From: Harmonia axyridis
Taxonomy: Eukaryota > Arthropoda > Insecta > Coleoptera > Coccinellidae
NCBI RefSeq assembly: GCF_914767665.1
Contig: NC_059501.1
Coordinates: 8,992,501-9,056,500, forward strand
Direction: 5' to 3'
DNA: 64,000 bases
Positions 33,058-44,900 of the stretch are shown here, piece by piece; position 1 is the stretch's first letter, and each line of letters starts with the position of its first letter. Made by a program: the position numbers and the translations under genes. The notes beneath the pieces are model-generated. The model had not been told where the DNA came from and searched no databases. It was given only the letters and a program-made list of their open reading frames with translations.

Positions 33058-34330
33058 TGTAGCTCAGTGTAATTAGTGTATAGAACAATGGTTCACTGAA
33101 TTCAATTTCCTCACAAATAATAATCCAATGCCAACTTTGTTTATGCAATCCTTCATGAAGACTCTATGCAGTGTGCATATTACACTTACATTATAAGCAT
33201 AACACTTACATAAATGTAGCTCAAAGTAATTAGTGTTGAGTATACTCTGTACCTGACCTTTTATTTCCCCACAAACAATAATCCAAAGCGAACTTTGATT
33301 ATATAGTCGTTCATAAAAAATCCACACATTGGGCACATTACACTCACATTAATCTCAGATTATACTTACATTACACGCAAAAAATACTTATACAAGTACC
33401 TCAGTGTAATTATTGTAGAGTACAATCGATCAATGACCTTTAATTTTCTCACAAACAATAATCCATAGACAACTTGGATGATACAATTCTTCATAAAGAC
33501 TCTATACAGTGAGCATATTACACATACATTACAAGCATATTACACTTACATGGGTGTAGCGCAGTAATTAATGTTCAATACACTTGTTCACTGACCTTCC
33601 ATTTCCTCACAAACAATAATTCAAAGACAACTTTGATGATACGGTCCTTCATAGTGACCCTACACTGTGTGCATATTACTCTTACATTAACCTCATCTTA
33701 CACTTACATTACACGCATATTACATTTACACAAGTTTAGTTCAGTGCAATTAGTATGTACTACAATCCATCACTGACCTTTAATTCTCTTAGAAGCAGTA
33801 ATCTAAAGCCAACTTGTATGATACAATTCTTCATAAAGATTCTATAGAGTGAGCATATTACACATACATTACAAGCATATTACACTTACATGGGTGTAGC
33901 GCAGTGTAAAATAATAATAGGACTTTATTGATTTAAATTCGTTACAAAAGAACAGAAAAGCAAAACAACCCCAGGGCGAAGTTCAGATGGCATTCTATAA
34001 TGCCTCTGTTCTGCCACTCAAACCTCAAAATGTTCAATACACTTGTTCACTGACCTTTCATTTCCACACAAACAATAATTCCAATGATGATTCGGTCCTT
34101 CATAGTGACCCTACACTTACATTAACCTCATCTTATACTTATGTTACACGCATATTACATTTACACAAGTATAGTTCAGTGCAATTAGTATGTACTACAA
34201 TCGATTGCTGATCTTTTATTTTTCCCAAACACTAGGTAACTGTTTGTCAAAGCCAACATTGATGATGCGATCCTAAAATGTGCATATTACACTTGAACAA
34301 TTGTAAGTAGCTCAGTTTAATTAGTGTGTG
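33058..34330. repeat. Satellite-like tandem array, alternating unit lengths
   Basis: A marker like TGTAGCTCAGTGTAATTAGT recurs at about 33058, 33215, 33395, 33555, 33735, 33895, 34170 and 34308. Spacings run 157, 180, 160, 180, 160, then about 157 after subtracting an insertion. Long and short units alternate, so the true unit is a dimer of about 340 bp. Other landmarks in each unit are CTCACAAACAATAAT and CATATTACACTTACAT. Confidence 0.85.
33908..34029 (-). mobile_element. Short retroposon tail inside the satellite
   Basis: About 120 bp starting AATAATAATAGGACTTTATTG interrupts one satellite unit; the satellite resumes at ATGTTCAATACACTTG. On the minus strand it ends in (ATT)n after CAATAAAGTCC, like the other LINE tails here. 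Confidence 0.6.
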
Positions 34331-34429
34331 TCAAACTCTACTCCTCTTCTCCCATCCTATGAACTAAAGCTTTCACACACGTATTTCAGGTCGTCCCAAT
34401 AGGAAACGAAAAAAATCGTTTAACACCTA

Positions 34430-34960
34430 GATATAAGAAGCGTCATCAAAATTCCGAAAAGGCTGCTTCTCAACTTTCCAAAGCGGCACCATCAACCCCC
34501 CTCTTCCCCCTCCCTGTTCCTTTTTCATCTCGGAATATAATGCAACAACTTGAGTCCGTACAAAGAAAATAAAAAAGTTCGTTTTTAGTCTCGGAGGAAA
34601 CCATTATGTCAGAGTGCCGGACAAGAGAATGCCACCTGAAGGATTCCGAAGGTGTGGGAGGGGGGGTTGCAGAAGCACCCCCACGGATGCGGCCTCGCTT
34701 CTGGTGGAGGAAATTCAATCCCCAATTCAGATCTAGTGGCCGTGGAAATTTTACACTCTGCTCGAAGGTACCGCTGGGACCATGTAGTTTAATTAATACG
34801 CGCTCGGAAACTCATTTCTCATAGGAAGAATTAACACCGGGGGTGTAATGAATTTTTACCCCTCGTCGGGCTTGTGGTGGAGGGGGGTTGATATGTTGTC
34901 CATGTGACAGTTAGTGTTTAACGTTAGAATTATTGGGTGATTAATACATTAGATGTGTTT
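34430..34960. other. GC-richer unassigned segment
   Basis: Stands out from the AT-rich surroundings, with stretches such as GTGTGGGAGGGGGGGTTG and CACCGGGGGTGTAATG. Short open frames on both strands are unrecognised. Could be an old gene fragment, a conserved regulatory element or an unknown repeat. Confidence 0.35.
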
Positions 34961-34989
34961 CGTCTACAACGTATACGCTGCACGTTACT

Positions 34990-35900
34990 CTGAGATATAC
35001 AGGGTGTCTCAATTAAATTCTCGTATTATAATGATTTGGGGAATTTACTCAGATTCGTTCATTAATGATAGTAGGAGGGCGAGAGAACGCAACCCCCTAC
35101 GATGGTTTTTTAGAACCCCAAGAATTTGAATATGGAATAGAGGTCGAGTGACACATCATTTCAAAGGTCTTTGAATTTGATTTCAAGAAATCTTCGACAC
35201 GAATTTCCAAAAGTTCGAGCATCTGAGTATTTTTGCAAGAAAACTTATTAGACATGGTTTTTTCGTTTTTTCGTATTTCAAATAAGGATTTGTTATTGTT
35301 ATTTATTAAAGTACTCGAAGAGGTAACGGATCTCTATCGGTTTTTATTGTATAATCATAATTTATTATCATTATTCTTTGATATTGAAAAGGTGTTCTAC
35401 TCGAAACGTTTGTATAATTGTGACTGTGATAAAAATCGCAATAAAATGTTTTCAGTAGTAGTAACACCTAACGAATTCATCTATATATATCCTATCTAAT
35501 ATGAATAAACAAATTATACAAAATTTCACAAGCGACCGAGTATCCTACGAAGAATGAGGTGAATACACTCTAATATAATCTAATTAAATTACAATTGATA
35601 CTCATTTTGATATGTCCATCAATGTGAAATTGTTTTGCTGTTTTGTTAAATATATAAATGAATACATAAATATTTGGGATGACTCCAAAAATTGTTTTCA
35701 TTGTCGACATTTCATTTTAACGACTCTCCACTATAAAAATCAGATTTGATCTATTCATAAATATTGAAGACGTAACATTAATACTATTATTATCAAGTTG
35801 TTCAAACTATAATAAATAAAACGGCTGATATTTGGAAATGAATGATGAAAAGAAAAAGAAGAACAATTTCCAATAGTGTAATAATATCATAAGATATTAA
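34990..35900. other. Intergenic DNA 3' of the odorant receptor
   Basis: Begins with an ACAGGGTGTCTC repeat end near 34999. The rest is AT-rich with no gene; the plus-strand open frame at 35233 is unrecognised. Confidence 0.45.
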
Positions 35901-35903
35901 TTA

Positions 35904-35909
35904 TTTATT
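35904..35909 (-). terminator. Poly(A) signal of the odorant receptor gene
   Basis: AATAAA on the minus strand, about 75 nt past the TGA at 35983. Confidence 0.55.
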
Positions 35910-35982
35910 ATATTTTTTTTTTGGTCAAACTATATTGGAACAAGAAAAAGCTCTAAAGTTTAAAATTAATCATGGTTCATAT

Positions 35983-38900
35983 TCATTTTCTATTTTGCAG
36001 AACGGCCAACAGAGAATACGTTGTTTCCATTATCTGAAAAAAAAAAAAAATAATTACATTATGGCAACAATTTATTCACCGACATTGATGAAGTGACATC
36101 TAAAAATTTACACCCTAAATTTTGAACCAAGTAGCGTAAATAATTTGATTTGTCCATCTACTTCAATTTGGGTCATTGCAAAATATGTGTATTTTTCAAT
36201 TTGTTATTTAGATCTGTTTCCACAATGGAAAAAATCAAAATATCATTTGTATTTGAGGAAACTCTGTAATAAGATAACAAACCCCTAAATTTTTTAACTG
36301 GTGAAGCATATGATTAAATATCTTTTACTCAATAGAATAGGATGATGATTTAAGACACGAAAATGTTGAATTAATAACTGTAAATAACATTATATCCTGC
36401 AAATATATTCTATAGAACAATGAATGATTGAAAAGAGGCTTAGCTGAAAATACCCCAACTTCATCCAATCAGAAATTTTAACAAATTAGTGAACTCCGCG
36501 TAGGCTAAATACCAATTAATTATCATCATACCGAGACGAAGGTCCCAATGGAAAGCGGAAGGAGGTTTCCCGCCTTGAAAATCAGTGGCTTCTTTGCTCT
36601 TTCCATCAGCATTAACACCATTCTCCTAGCTTCACTGTCAAAGGTGTACCAGTCGCTCATATATATCGCATTTCCAATGGAAGAACTCTAAAACATTTGT
36701 CGAAGTTGAATACAATAAATAGAAATAAAGGGAATATAAATTCACATTCAAAAACTCTCGAAACTTCAATTATTCAATATTATGCATTCATCTTTTTCAT
36801 TGAAAAATGTTGTCCATGGTTTTTATGGTTGATTTCATGAATAATTTTAATCATATTCAAAACATTGTATCAAAATCGAATCATTTTTATGTATTTGTTT
36901 GATTCTTTTTTCTCCCAATTGAGTAATTCTCACGAAAGTATATTCTTTTCAGTATTTTGCAACTGACTTCTGAATTTCAGTTTGATTGGATATATATTTT
37001 TTTTTCTTTATTGGGAAAACAATATTTCATAAGGGAAAAACTACAGAAACTTTTGACGGATTATGCCCACTACCTAACTCGATCTGATATTCCAACTCTG
37101 AAACTACTTTGAAAATTTTAAGTCTGTGGATTATTCGAGAGTTATCATGACCGGCCAGAAGTACGATCAGAATTGATTTTGACCACGATATCTTCATCGT
37201 TGAGTCGAACCTAATCATTAACCTACCTACCACCACCTACCTAAGACCATTCTCTTCTTAATATTAAGAAATTACAAAAATTTGGCTAAAATGACATCCT
37301 ACAGTTGTTTTCCTTGGACAAGAGCCTAAAAATTGAAATTCATACTTGATGATATTAATCAACAATAACAGTCGTTTAATCCAATAGTCAACTTGACTGT
37401 ATATTGACAACTTGCCAGGTTATTTATTCAACTGTAATGAGACAGTCATAACATTATTCTTGAAAACTATGCACTGATTCATACCCGTATGAACTTCTGG
37501 TTATGAAATCTTTGTAACAAATATTTTGTTGATATTTAATTTTGAATGAATTTTATTGTCGAAATTTAATTTACTCATCACTGTTTGAAAGAGAAGTTCA
37601 CAAAATTGGTAATACACAATTCATAATTATTGATTTTGAAAACTTTACTATTGATTAGTTAAATTAGATTTTTAAAAACCCTGTATTAAAACTAATTAGG
37701 TAACAGCAAAACATATAAATTTATAAAAAGTGTCGACTAGGAACGATCTCTCAAATATAATATGGTTTTTATAAAAGGCCTATGAAATAGTTTTTATTTC
37801 TTTATAAAGTGTTTTATTCGATGAGAGAAATCTATAGTTGAATGTACCTACAACGTTAGTACTAATTTATTAAGAGCCTGTATAACTCACCTCGTAATTA
37901 AGTTCATTTCCAAAATGGCAGAACATATATATCTGGAACACGATTGTTATACAGAAGAGAACCAGAAAAAAGAAATTCGTGCTTATTGGATCGATCTGAA
38001 AACACATTAATTGAAGTTTTCTAATTCTCTGGATGAAAAGGGAAAACTCACATATATCATTCGAAAACAGGTCAAGCAAATTACTATTGTGCCGACGCAA
38101 AGTTGAATGAAAGGAGTTGATGTAAAAACATTCTCTAATTCCTTCACGAAACTGAAACAAAGGGAGTTTGATTACTTTCCAACTTTGAACCCGATAAGAA
38201 ATGAACGAAGTAGAAACATGGGAGAAGATGAAATATGTATCTGCGAATATCTGCAAATGTGAAAGTTTTTTCTATAGTATCAATTATTTTGTCGTCTTAT
38301 TCGGTAAATCATTATCGAATGAAGAAGTTGAACTAAGGGAAATAACGACAAGTATAAAACACTCTACAAAATTAGATAAGCTTTGACGTGAAGTCAGGAA
38401 ATTTTTTATGCTTGTTATTCTCAAATTTCTTTGACTATGAACAAATGAGCACTGATTTTGATGAAATACATATAATTTAACAATTTTGAATGTTGTTGAA
38501 GCGTGTATCTTTCCACGATTAAACGGCATAATCCACAGAACACAGATAGAAATGACAATTGAAATGCCGAAAAATAATACATTGCTTTGCCATTATAAAC
38601 ATTTAAAATTATTTATCTACTCATATTGAATTATATATTCCTTATTCAACTGCTTTTGAGCCATTATTAGTACCTATTAACAAACAGCGTGAGTTATGAT
38701 AACTCACTGCTATAAATCACTATAATAAATTGGAAAAGATGTGCTTCTATACTTCTGTGCTTGTATTCGGTTGGCCGAAAAGGAACATCCCATTATTGTT
38801 TTTGAGGGGAGGAAGGTCACATTGATAATTTTGACGTTTAAAGGTATCTTTTGGGGTTTGCCAATAAAGTTCATTCTCTATTCTTGTATTTTAATATTTA

Positions 38901-41900
38901 TTGTTATAGTCGTAGATAAAGTAAAGAATTCAACTTGCGGTAATGGTCATAACTCACGCAGATGAAGTTTGCAGCACTCGCTTGCAGCTCGTGCTGCAAA
39001 CTTCATCTGCGTGAGTTATGACCATTACCGCAAGTTGAATTCTATACTATTAATTATCATTGGAAACTCTTTATGGGGTAATAAAAATTACTTGAAACCT
39101 CTTCGATATTGTGAAAGTTAATACGCAAAAATTCGCGATATATCTGAGTACCTACTACTCTCAAGGAATTTGCATTTTTGAAATTTTGAATGTTATTCTA
39201 TTTCGGATTGAAAACCTATTACGTCTTATACATATACAGTCAAATTGAAGAAACCATACGAAAATTAATCAAGAATATTGTCGCACTTCGCTGACGCAAA
39301 TATTTCATTAGGACCTTGGATTATATGCTTGCAGAACGTGCAACTCGCTCTAGTTGTTTCTCCCACAAACAATTAACACACTTCAGGAGAACACCCTTTG
39401 AGTTATGATTGAAATAGAACCACAAACAATCGACAATGTACGTATCACTAATAGGGTTAAGGCAGTTTAGAGGATGGACTAATGCCATCATTCAGCTGAA
39501 ACTATTCCGCGTATTATGGCACTGTAGCCATAATTCCACAAATATACAGGCTGTTCCTCCATTTGAAGTGCAAATGAAGAGAGGCTTTATAAACTCGGTA
39601 CCGAAAACTTTTCGTTTTTGAGATACAGAATGATGAAGTTTACTTTGAATTCAAACAAGAAAATAATTGATTTCAAATTATTGTTCAGAATGACCGCAAC
39701 TATCATCTGTCAAAGTTCGTTATAGAGCTTGTAGAATACCCTGTAACTCATCATCAATATTTATTTTCTGTTGAATGAATATTTCTGATGGAATTAAATA
39801 CGTGATCACTTTGCAATATATCAATAAAATGAGGACGAATAAATTATTGACATATTGTTCGATGCTATTATAGCATTTGAATAATACAACAGGTTATATT
39901 ACATATAATTTTTGCATTCGATTCTACCGATGTGATGTGATAATTTTTGGAATGAGGAAAAATGTTTGGTTTTCTATTCCAGAAATTTGTACCATTTCGG
40001 ATATATTGCGTAAAAAAAATAGGATCCCAATATTTCAAGTCCTCCTAGAAGTTTGATGAAGTTAAATATTCGAGTTGGTATGTTGAAGGTTGAATAAATT
40101 CTTATTCAGTTTTTTTCATATACCGTTTGCGTTCTGTATGTCTGAATAGCAAATTCTTAGGAGAAAATAGTGTTACAAGAGCCCACCCATTGGTCAGAAA
40201 TTGTGGAAAATAATCTTGATGAAATGAAAGAATATCTCATTTGAAAATGTGTGTTCGAATAAACTTTCCTGCACCTTTCTCTCTCTACTTCAACAGCGTC
40301 AAATGATTCGATTTCAATATATTTATGTGATTAATTCTCTACAACAATCAAGCATTACGAAATAGATTAATTGTTAATATATAGGTCATTAAAAACCAAT
40401 TTCGTGTTCATCAAACTCGTTGATTCTAGGGTGAAATATTTATTAAACGATCTATTGCATTAATGATATATGAATTTACGATCGAACAATTATCTTTTAC
40501 TTGTTAGCTAAAAGAGGTTTAATCAATGGTTATTTTGATGCACTGTATAAAAAAGTCTTTTGTATTCGTCTGACTGACATATCATGTTATGTTATGAGTA
40601 TAAATGCCTCAAATAATCCTGCAATTTTATTTTCTGATAATTTTGATACTATGAATTCGATGAATATGTAATTTTGCATTCCGATGAAGGATAACAACTC
40701 GGAGCTTCATGTAATCGTGTAGAATTTCATGATGATCGCATTACCAGAAAAAATTCAAAAAGAATGTTGATAACAGATCCTAATTCGGTTTTTGTATTTA
40801 AACAACAATTTCAAGCTTCGTTCGAAAGTTCGTGTTCGTTGCTCTACCAGAACAATAGAAAGATTGAGAAAAACATCAAAAGAAACCATTATGACGACAG
40901 TTGAAATTTATCATGTACACCAAAAAAAATTGACTCGTATTGTCGTAAATAATTACTTCAATTTGAATGCCAGGAGGATCGTCACTGAGGGCACAATGGG
41001 CATAAGACCGACTAGCACTCGAAATGTTCATTTTAAGTCACATTTCATAGAAAGATCATTGGTTTTGAACTATTTAAATATTTTCTATGAAATAAAAAGC
41101 CGAGCATGAAGAAACTGCAGTTTAAAATTCAAAATTTGCAGGGAAATTTTATGCGAATACAAATTCGTGGATATACGATCGCAACGTATCAACCCCCTAC
41201 TCGATAAGTTATGGACCCAACCAGAAAAAACATTTTTTCATGAAAAACATGGTGTCGTCAACGTTGTTACCATCTTGAATGTCTTACATGTACTTCAACG
41301 TTCTTCTAACTCTTCAATAACTTTTCTGTAGAAATATTCAACTTTTCTTTCGAAATAGGCTCAACCGATCGTCAATCACTTCTTCATTAGAGCCAAATTT
41401 TATTTACTGGAGTACCTTTTAACCATTGTTGTCAAGCAAAATCTGAGTAACATTTATCAAACCATTGTTTTGCACAGTATTGTTTCCTACCAAAAAACAG
41501 TGTTTCAATATCCAAACTCGTTTTTACCTATTTTTCGAACAACAGCAATTGCGTAGCTTCACTTAAAGGGAATACTACCACGTGACTGCTCAGTTAAAAA
41601 CTGAATTATAGATTTTTCCTCTCACAAACACCGATTTTTATGGAGTTTTTACATAATCGATTATACTTTGTAGAATGACAATATTTGCGAATGAAAAAAA
41701 TGTTGGTGACTCTTCCTTTCTTGCAAAAGAATTGGAGATATATTCAATGAACAAATCATTGATATATTTTTTAAATATTCGTGAAAAAAAAACCTACAAA
41801 AAATCATTATAAAACAAACTATAATTTTGTGAAAAAATAATCGACCGTCCCTTATATGCTTCGTAAAGAGAAAGAAGATGAAGTGAATAACCTACAACTT

Positions 41901-44900
41901 CGTACATAGAGTACAAAGTTTGGTCATTTCCAAAGGGGAATGAATGGGTACCTAATGATTGACTGATACACGGAAAGTCACGTAGTGATAATCCCTCTTA
42001 ACCTTCAATATCTCGATCCAAGCTAGGGACTTATTGAGTGACGTGTTTTAGGGATCAACCTCCTCATAAGTTTAAATTTTCTGCAATTCTATTGATAAAT
42101 ATTCTAACGAAAAATATGTTTGGCGATCCTCAATTGCCAACCACATAAAGTTACAGTGTTAAAATGTTTGAATTGACTTCATCGTTATTCTTCATTCAAA
42201 GCGAACTTCCATCATGAGAAGACCAAATTGAACGAATAAATAAAGGCAGGCATATAATAGATATCTAACACGATAATCAGCAATCAATTTTACTGTCGAC
42301 GTAAAAATAGTTCTTCTAGGTCAACAAACGCATTCGCTAAACAAACATACGATATAATTCATCATGATTTGTACTCGCAATTTTGAACAATCTGCGGATA
42401 AACATCCCTAATAAATCATACGTTCTCGTATCCATCAACGTTTACGTTTTAAATTGAAGTTCCAAAACCGCCGTATGAGCATCCGAGAAATAATACCTTA
42501 TAATATTATCGTAGTGGTCCAGGTTTTCTCGCATTCGCCGCGATATGAAAACATTTCTGCTCTTCTTTTTCTCCTTCTCGTTCTGGATGTGGGAGACATA
42601 GTCATCGGCCCTGCGGCCCACGTTGGAGAGTTTATCTTTCAGGATTTTTATCTGCCCGGAAGCATGATAGATCATTCCCGATATCAAGCAATCTATGGAG
42701 GAATTAGATGTCGCCCCATAGAGAACACCTGAAAAAAAAATGAAGAATTTATTTGCTAGTTGGGGGTAAACAGATGAATTGGATTCATCTCCAGACGCTG
42801 AAGGTATTGATCTTCACTAGGTGATCAAATTTATTGAAAATGTACCTCTTTGTGCGCTTTTGTCTATGCTTCTGGCATTTCGTTATGTTATATTAGTATT
42901 TTATCGTGAATAGGATCCTACAGATGAACCATTTGAAATTAATGGGTTAATTCGAGGAGGGAATGGAAGAGGCAGTTGTTGCAGTTATGACTCGAATGCT
43001 GCAAAGAAAATAGTTATATTTCTTCTATTACGTATAGTAAAAATAAATGTATTATTTTTCCGATATATGGTCCGTTCGGGTTACACTAGATGACGTTAGG
43101 AAGATGAGATTTCACACTAGAAAAACTTTCCTGACAGTTTTGTGATTGGTTGACTCAGTTTAGTTTGAGCACTCGTCGAAGATGGACACTAGCAAAAAGA
43201 AAATACGCTATATTTTACAGTTTTTCTTCGATAAAAATCAAAAGCCAGACAGCTCGAAATGTAAATGGTGTTTATGGTCGTGATACTGTAACAGCCAATC
43301 GTTTTCGTCGATTTCGTTCCAATAATTTCGATGTCAAAGATGCACCACGCACTCGAAGGCCAATTGTTGAAAAAATCGATGAAATAATGGACATTGTCGA
43401 ATCTGACTGTCATGTGAATGTGTTTCGATTACGCAATAACTAAATATTGCACAAAAACCCGTTTGAAACCATTCACTTTAAGGTGATCACAAGAAGAAGC
43501 TCGATGATATATGGGTACCAATCGAGTTAATGCAGAAAATCTCATGGACAGAATTCACATCTGCGAATCGCTGCTGAATCGCAACAAAATCGACCCATTT
43601 TTGAAGCGGTTGGTGACTGATGATGAAAAGTGGATCACTTACGACAACGTCAAGTGAAAACGGTCGTGGTCGAAACGCGGTGAGCCAGCGGAAATGGTGA
43701 CCATGCTAGCATTGATGGCTAGGAAGGTTTTGCTGTGTGTTTGGTGGGATTAGCTGGGAACTATCTACTATGAGCTGCTTCCCTACGACATAACTGTCAA
43801 CTCGGAACTTTACTGTCAACTCGGAACTTTACTGTCAACGAATGGACCGTCTGAAGGAAGTAATCGCCCAGAAGTGGTCTGCTTTGGCCAATAGGAGAGA
43901 AATTGTGTTTCATCAGGATAACGCCAATACACACACATCAATAGTTACTCGTCAGAAGATCCGGTAACTTGGTTGGGAGGTCTTATGCAGCCATCTTGTA
44001 GTCTGCACCTGACTCCAAGTGATTACCATATGTTCCTGCGCAATTTTGCTGGTGAAAACTCCGCTTCAACTGAGGCTTGTGAAAACCACGCACGCAATAC
44101 CTCGAAAAACTGGACTAGATATAGCTAGCGTTGCATGCATATGCCGAAAAATATCCTGAGTATCGAACTGTCACGTTGCGTTGCAGCACACACTTGTGTT
44201 TCTGTCTTTAATTTTTTTCAATTATATTTTACTTAATATAACTAGATTGCATACTCAAAGAATTGTTAAATTTTTTTTTGTGACGACATGCCATAGATAT
44301 GTATGATATCAAATTTGGTTAAAAATCTGAAAAGCAATAATTTTTCAAATATTATGTAGGTATTCTAGTGTCTATTGAATTTAAAAATATCGAATTCCCA
44401 TGAATGAATGGATGATATATGCAAATTCCATGGAGAGCTCTTTGATTTCCATATCAACCCAATTAATTTTCGTTAAGTATATTCGAAGAATGTTTGACAG
44501 TGATAATAGTGATATATATTATGTTCAATGATGTTTTTCGTTATATGAGTCATACCGTTTTGGGTTTGAGTTATCCGAATACATCTTTCTATCATTTCTT
44601 CAAAATGTCTGTAATTTTCGAATTCAATTCTGTCCGTCCATCCGTAAACACGATAACTGCCAAACGAAATAAGAGAGAAAACTGAAATTATTAGGAAAGG
44701 TTCGGATCTCGAATGCCACGGTCTAGTTTGTTAATAGGCAAAATTCCACAAAGTGTTTCGTAAATATGGCTTTTCGAAATTTCGTTTTCCTGATAATGAA
44801 TTTAACTATGGATTCGATAGAGATGATGCATTTAGATGTAAAGCTTTGTGGATAATTTCAAGCTGACCACATCATCAGACCCATAAAAAGTGGTCGAAGA

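Noticed and set aside
33058..34330. CRISPR-like array
   Set aside because: Units of 157-180 bp differ throughout and have no short conserved repeat with unique spacers; this is a eukaryotic satellite.
37870..38256. Single 128-codon minus-strand open frame as one receptor exon
   Set aside because: It spans a 56-nt intron that shifts the frame. Only the part after 37995 is read in this frame; the 38052..38151 exon is read in another frame that gives the receptor motif.
38284..38529. Minus-strand open frame just upstream of receptor exon 3
   Set aside because: It has hydrophobic stretches, but exon 2 at 42.5 kb joins exon 3 in phase and supplies the expected residues, so this frame is intron.
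42454..42732. Plus-strand 92-codon frame
   Set aside because: Antisense shadow of receptor exon 2.
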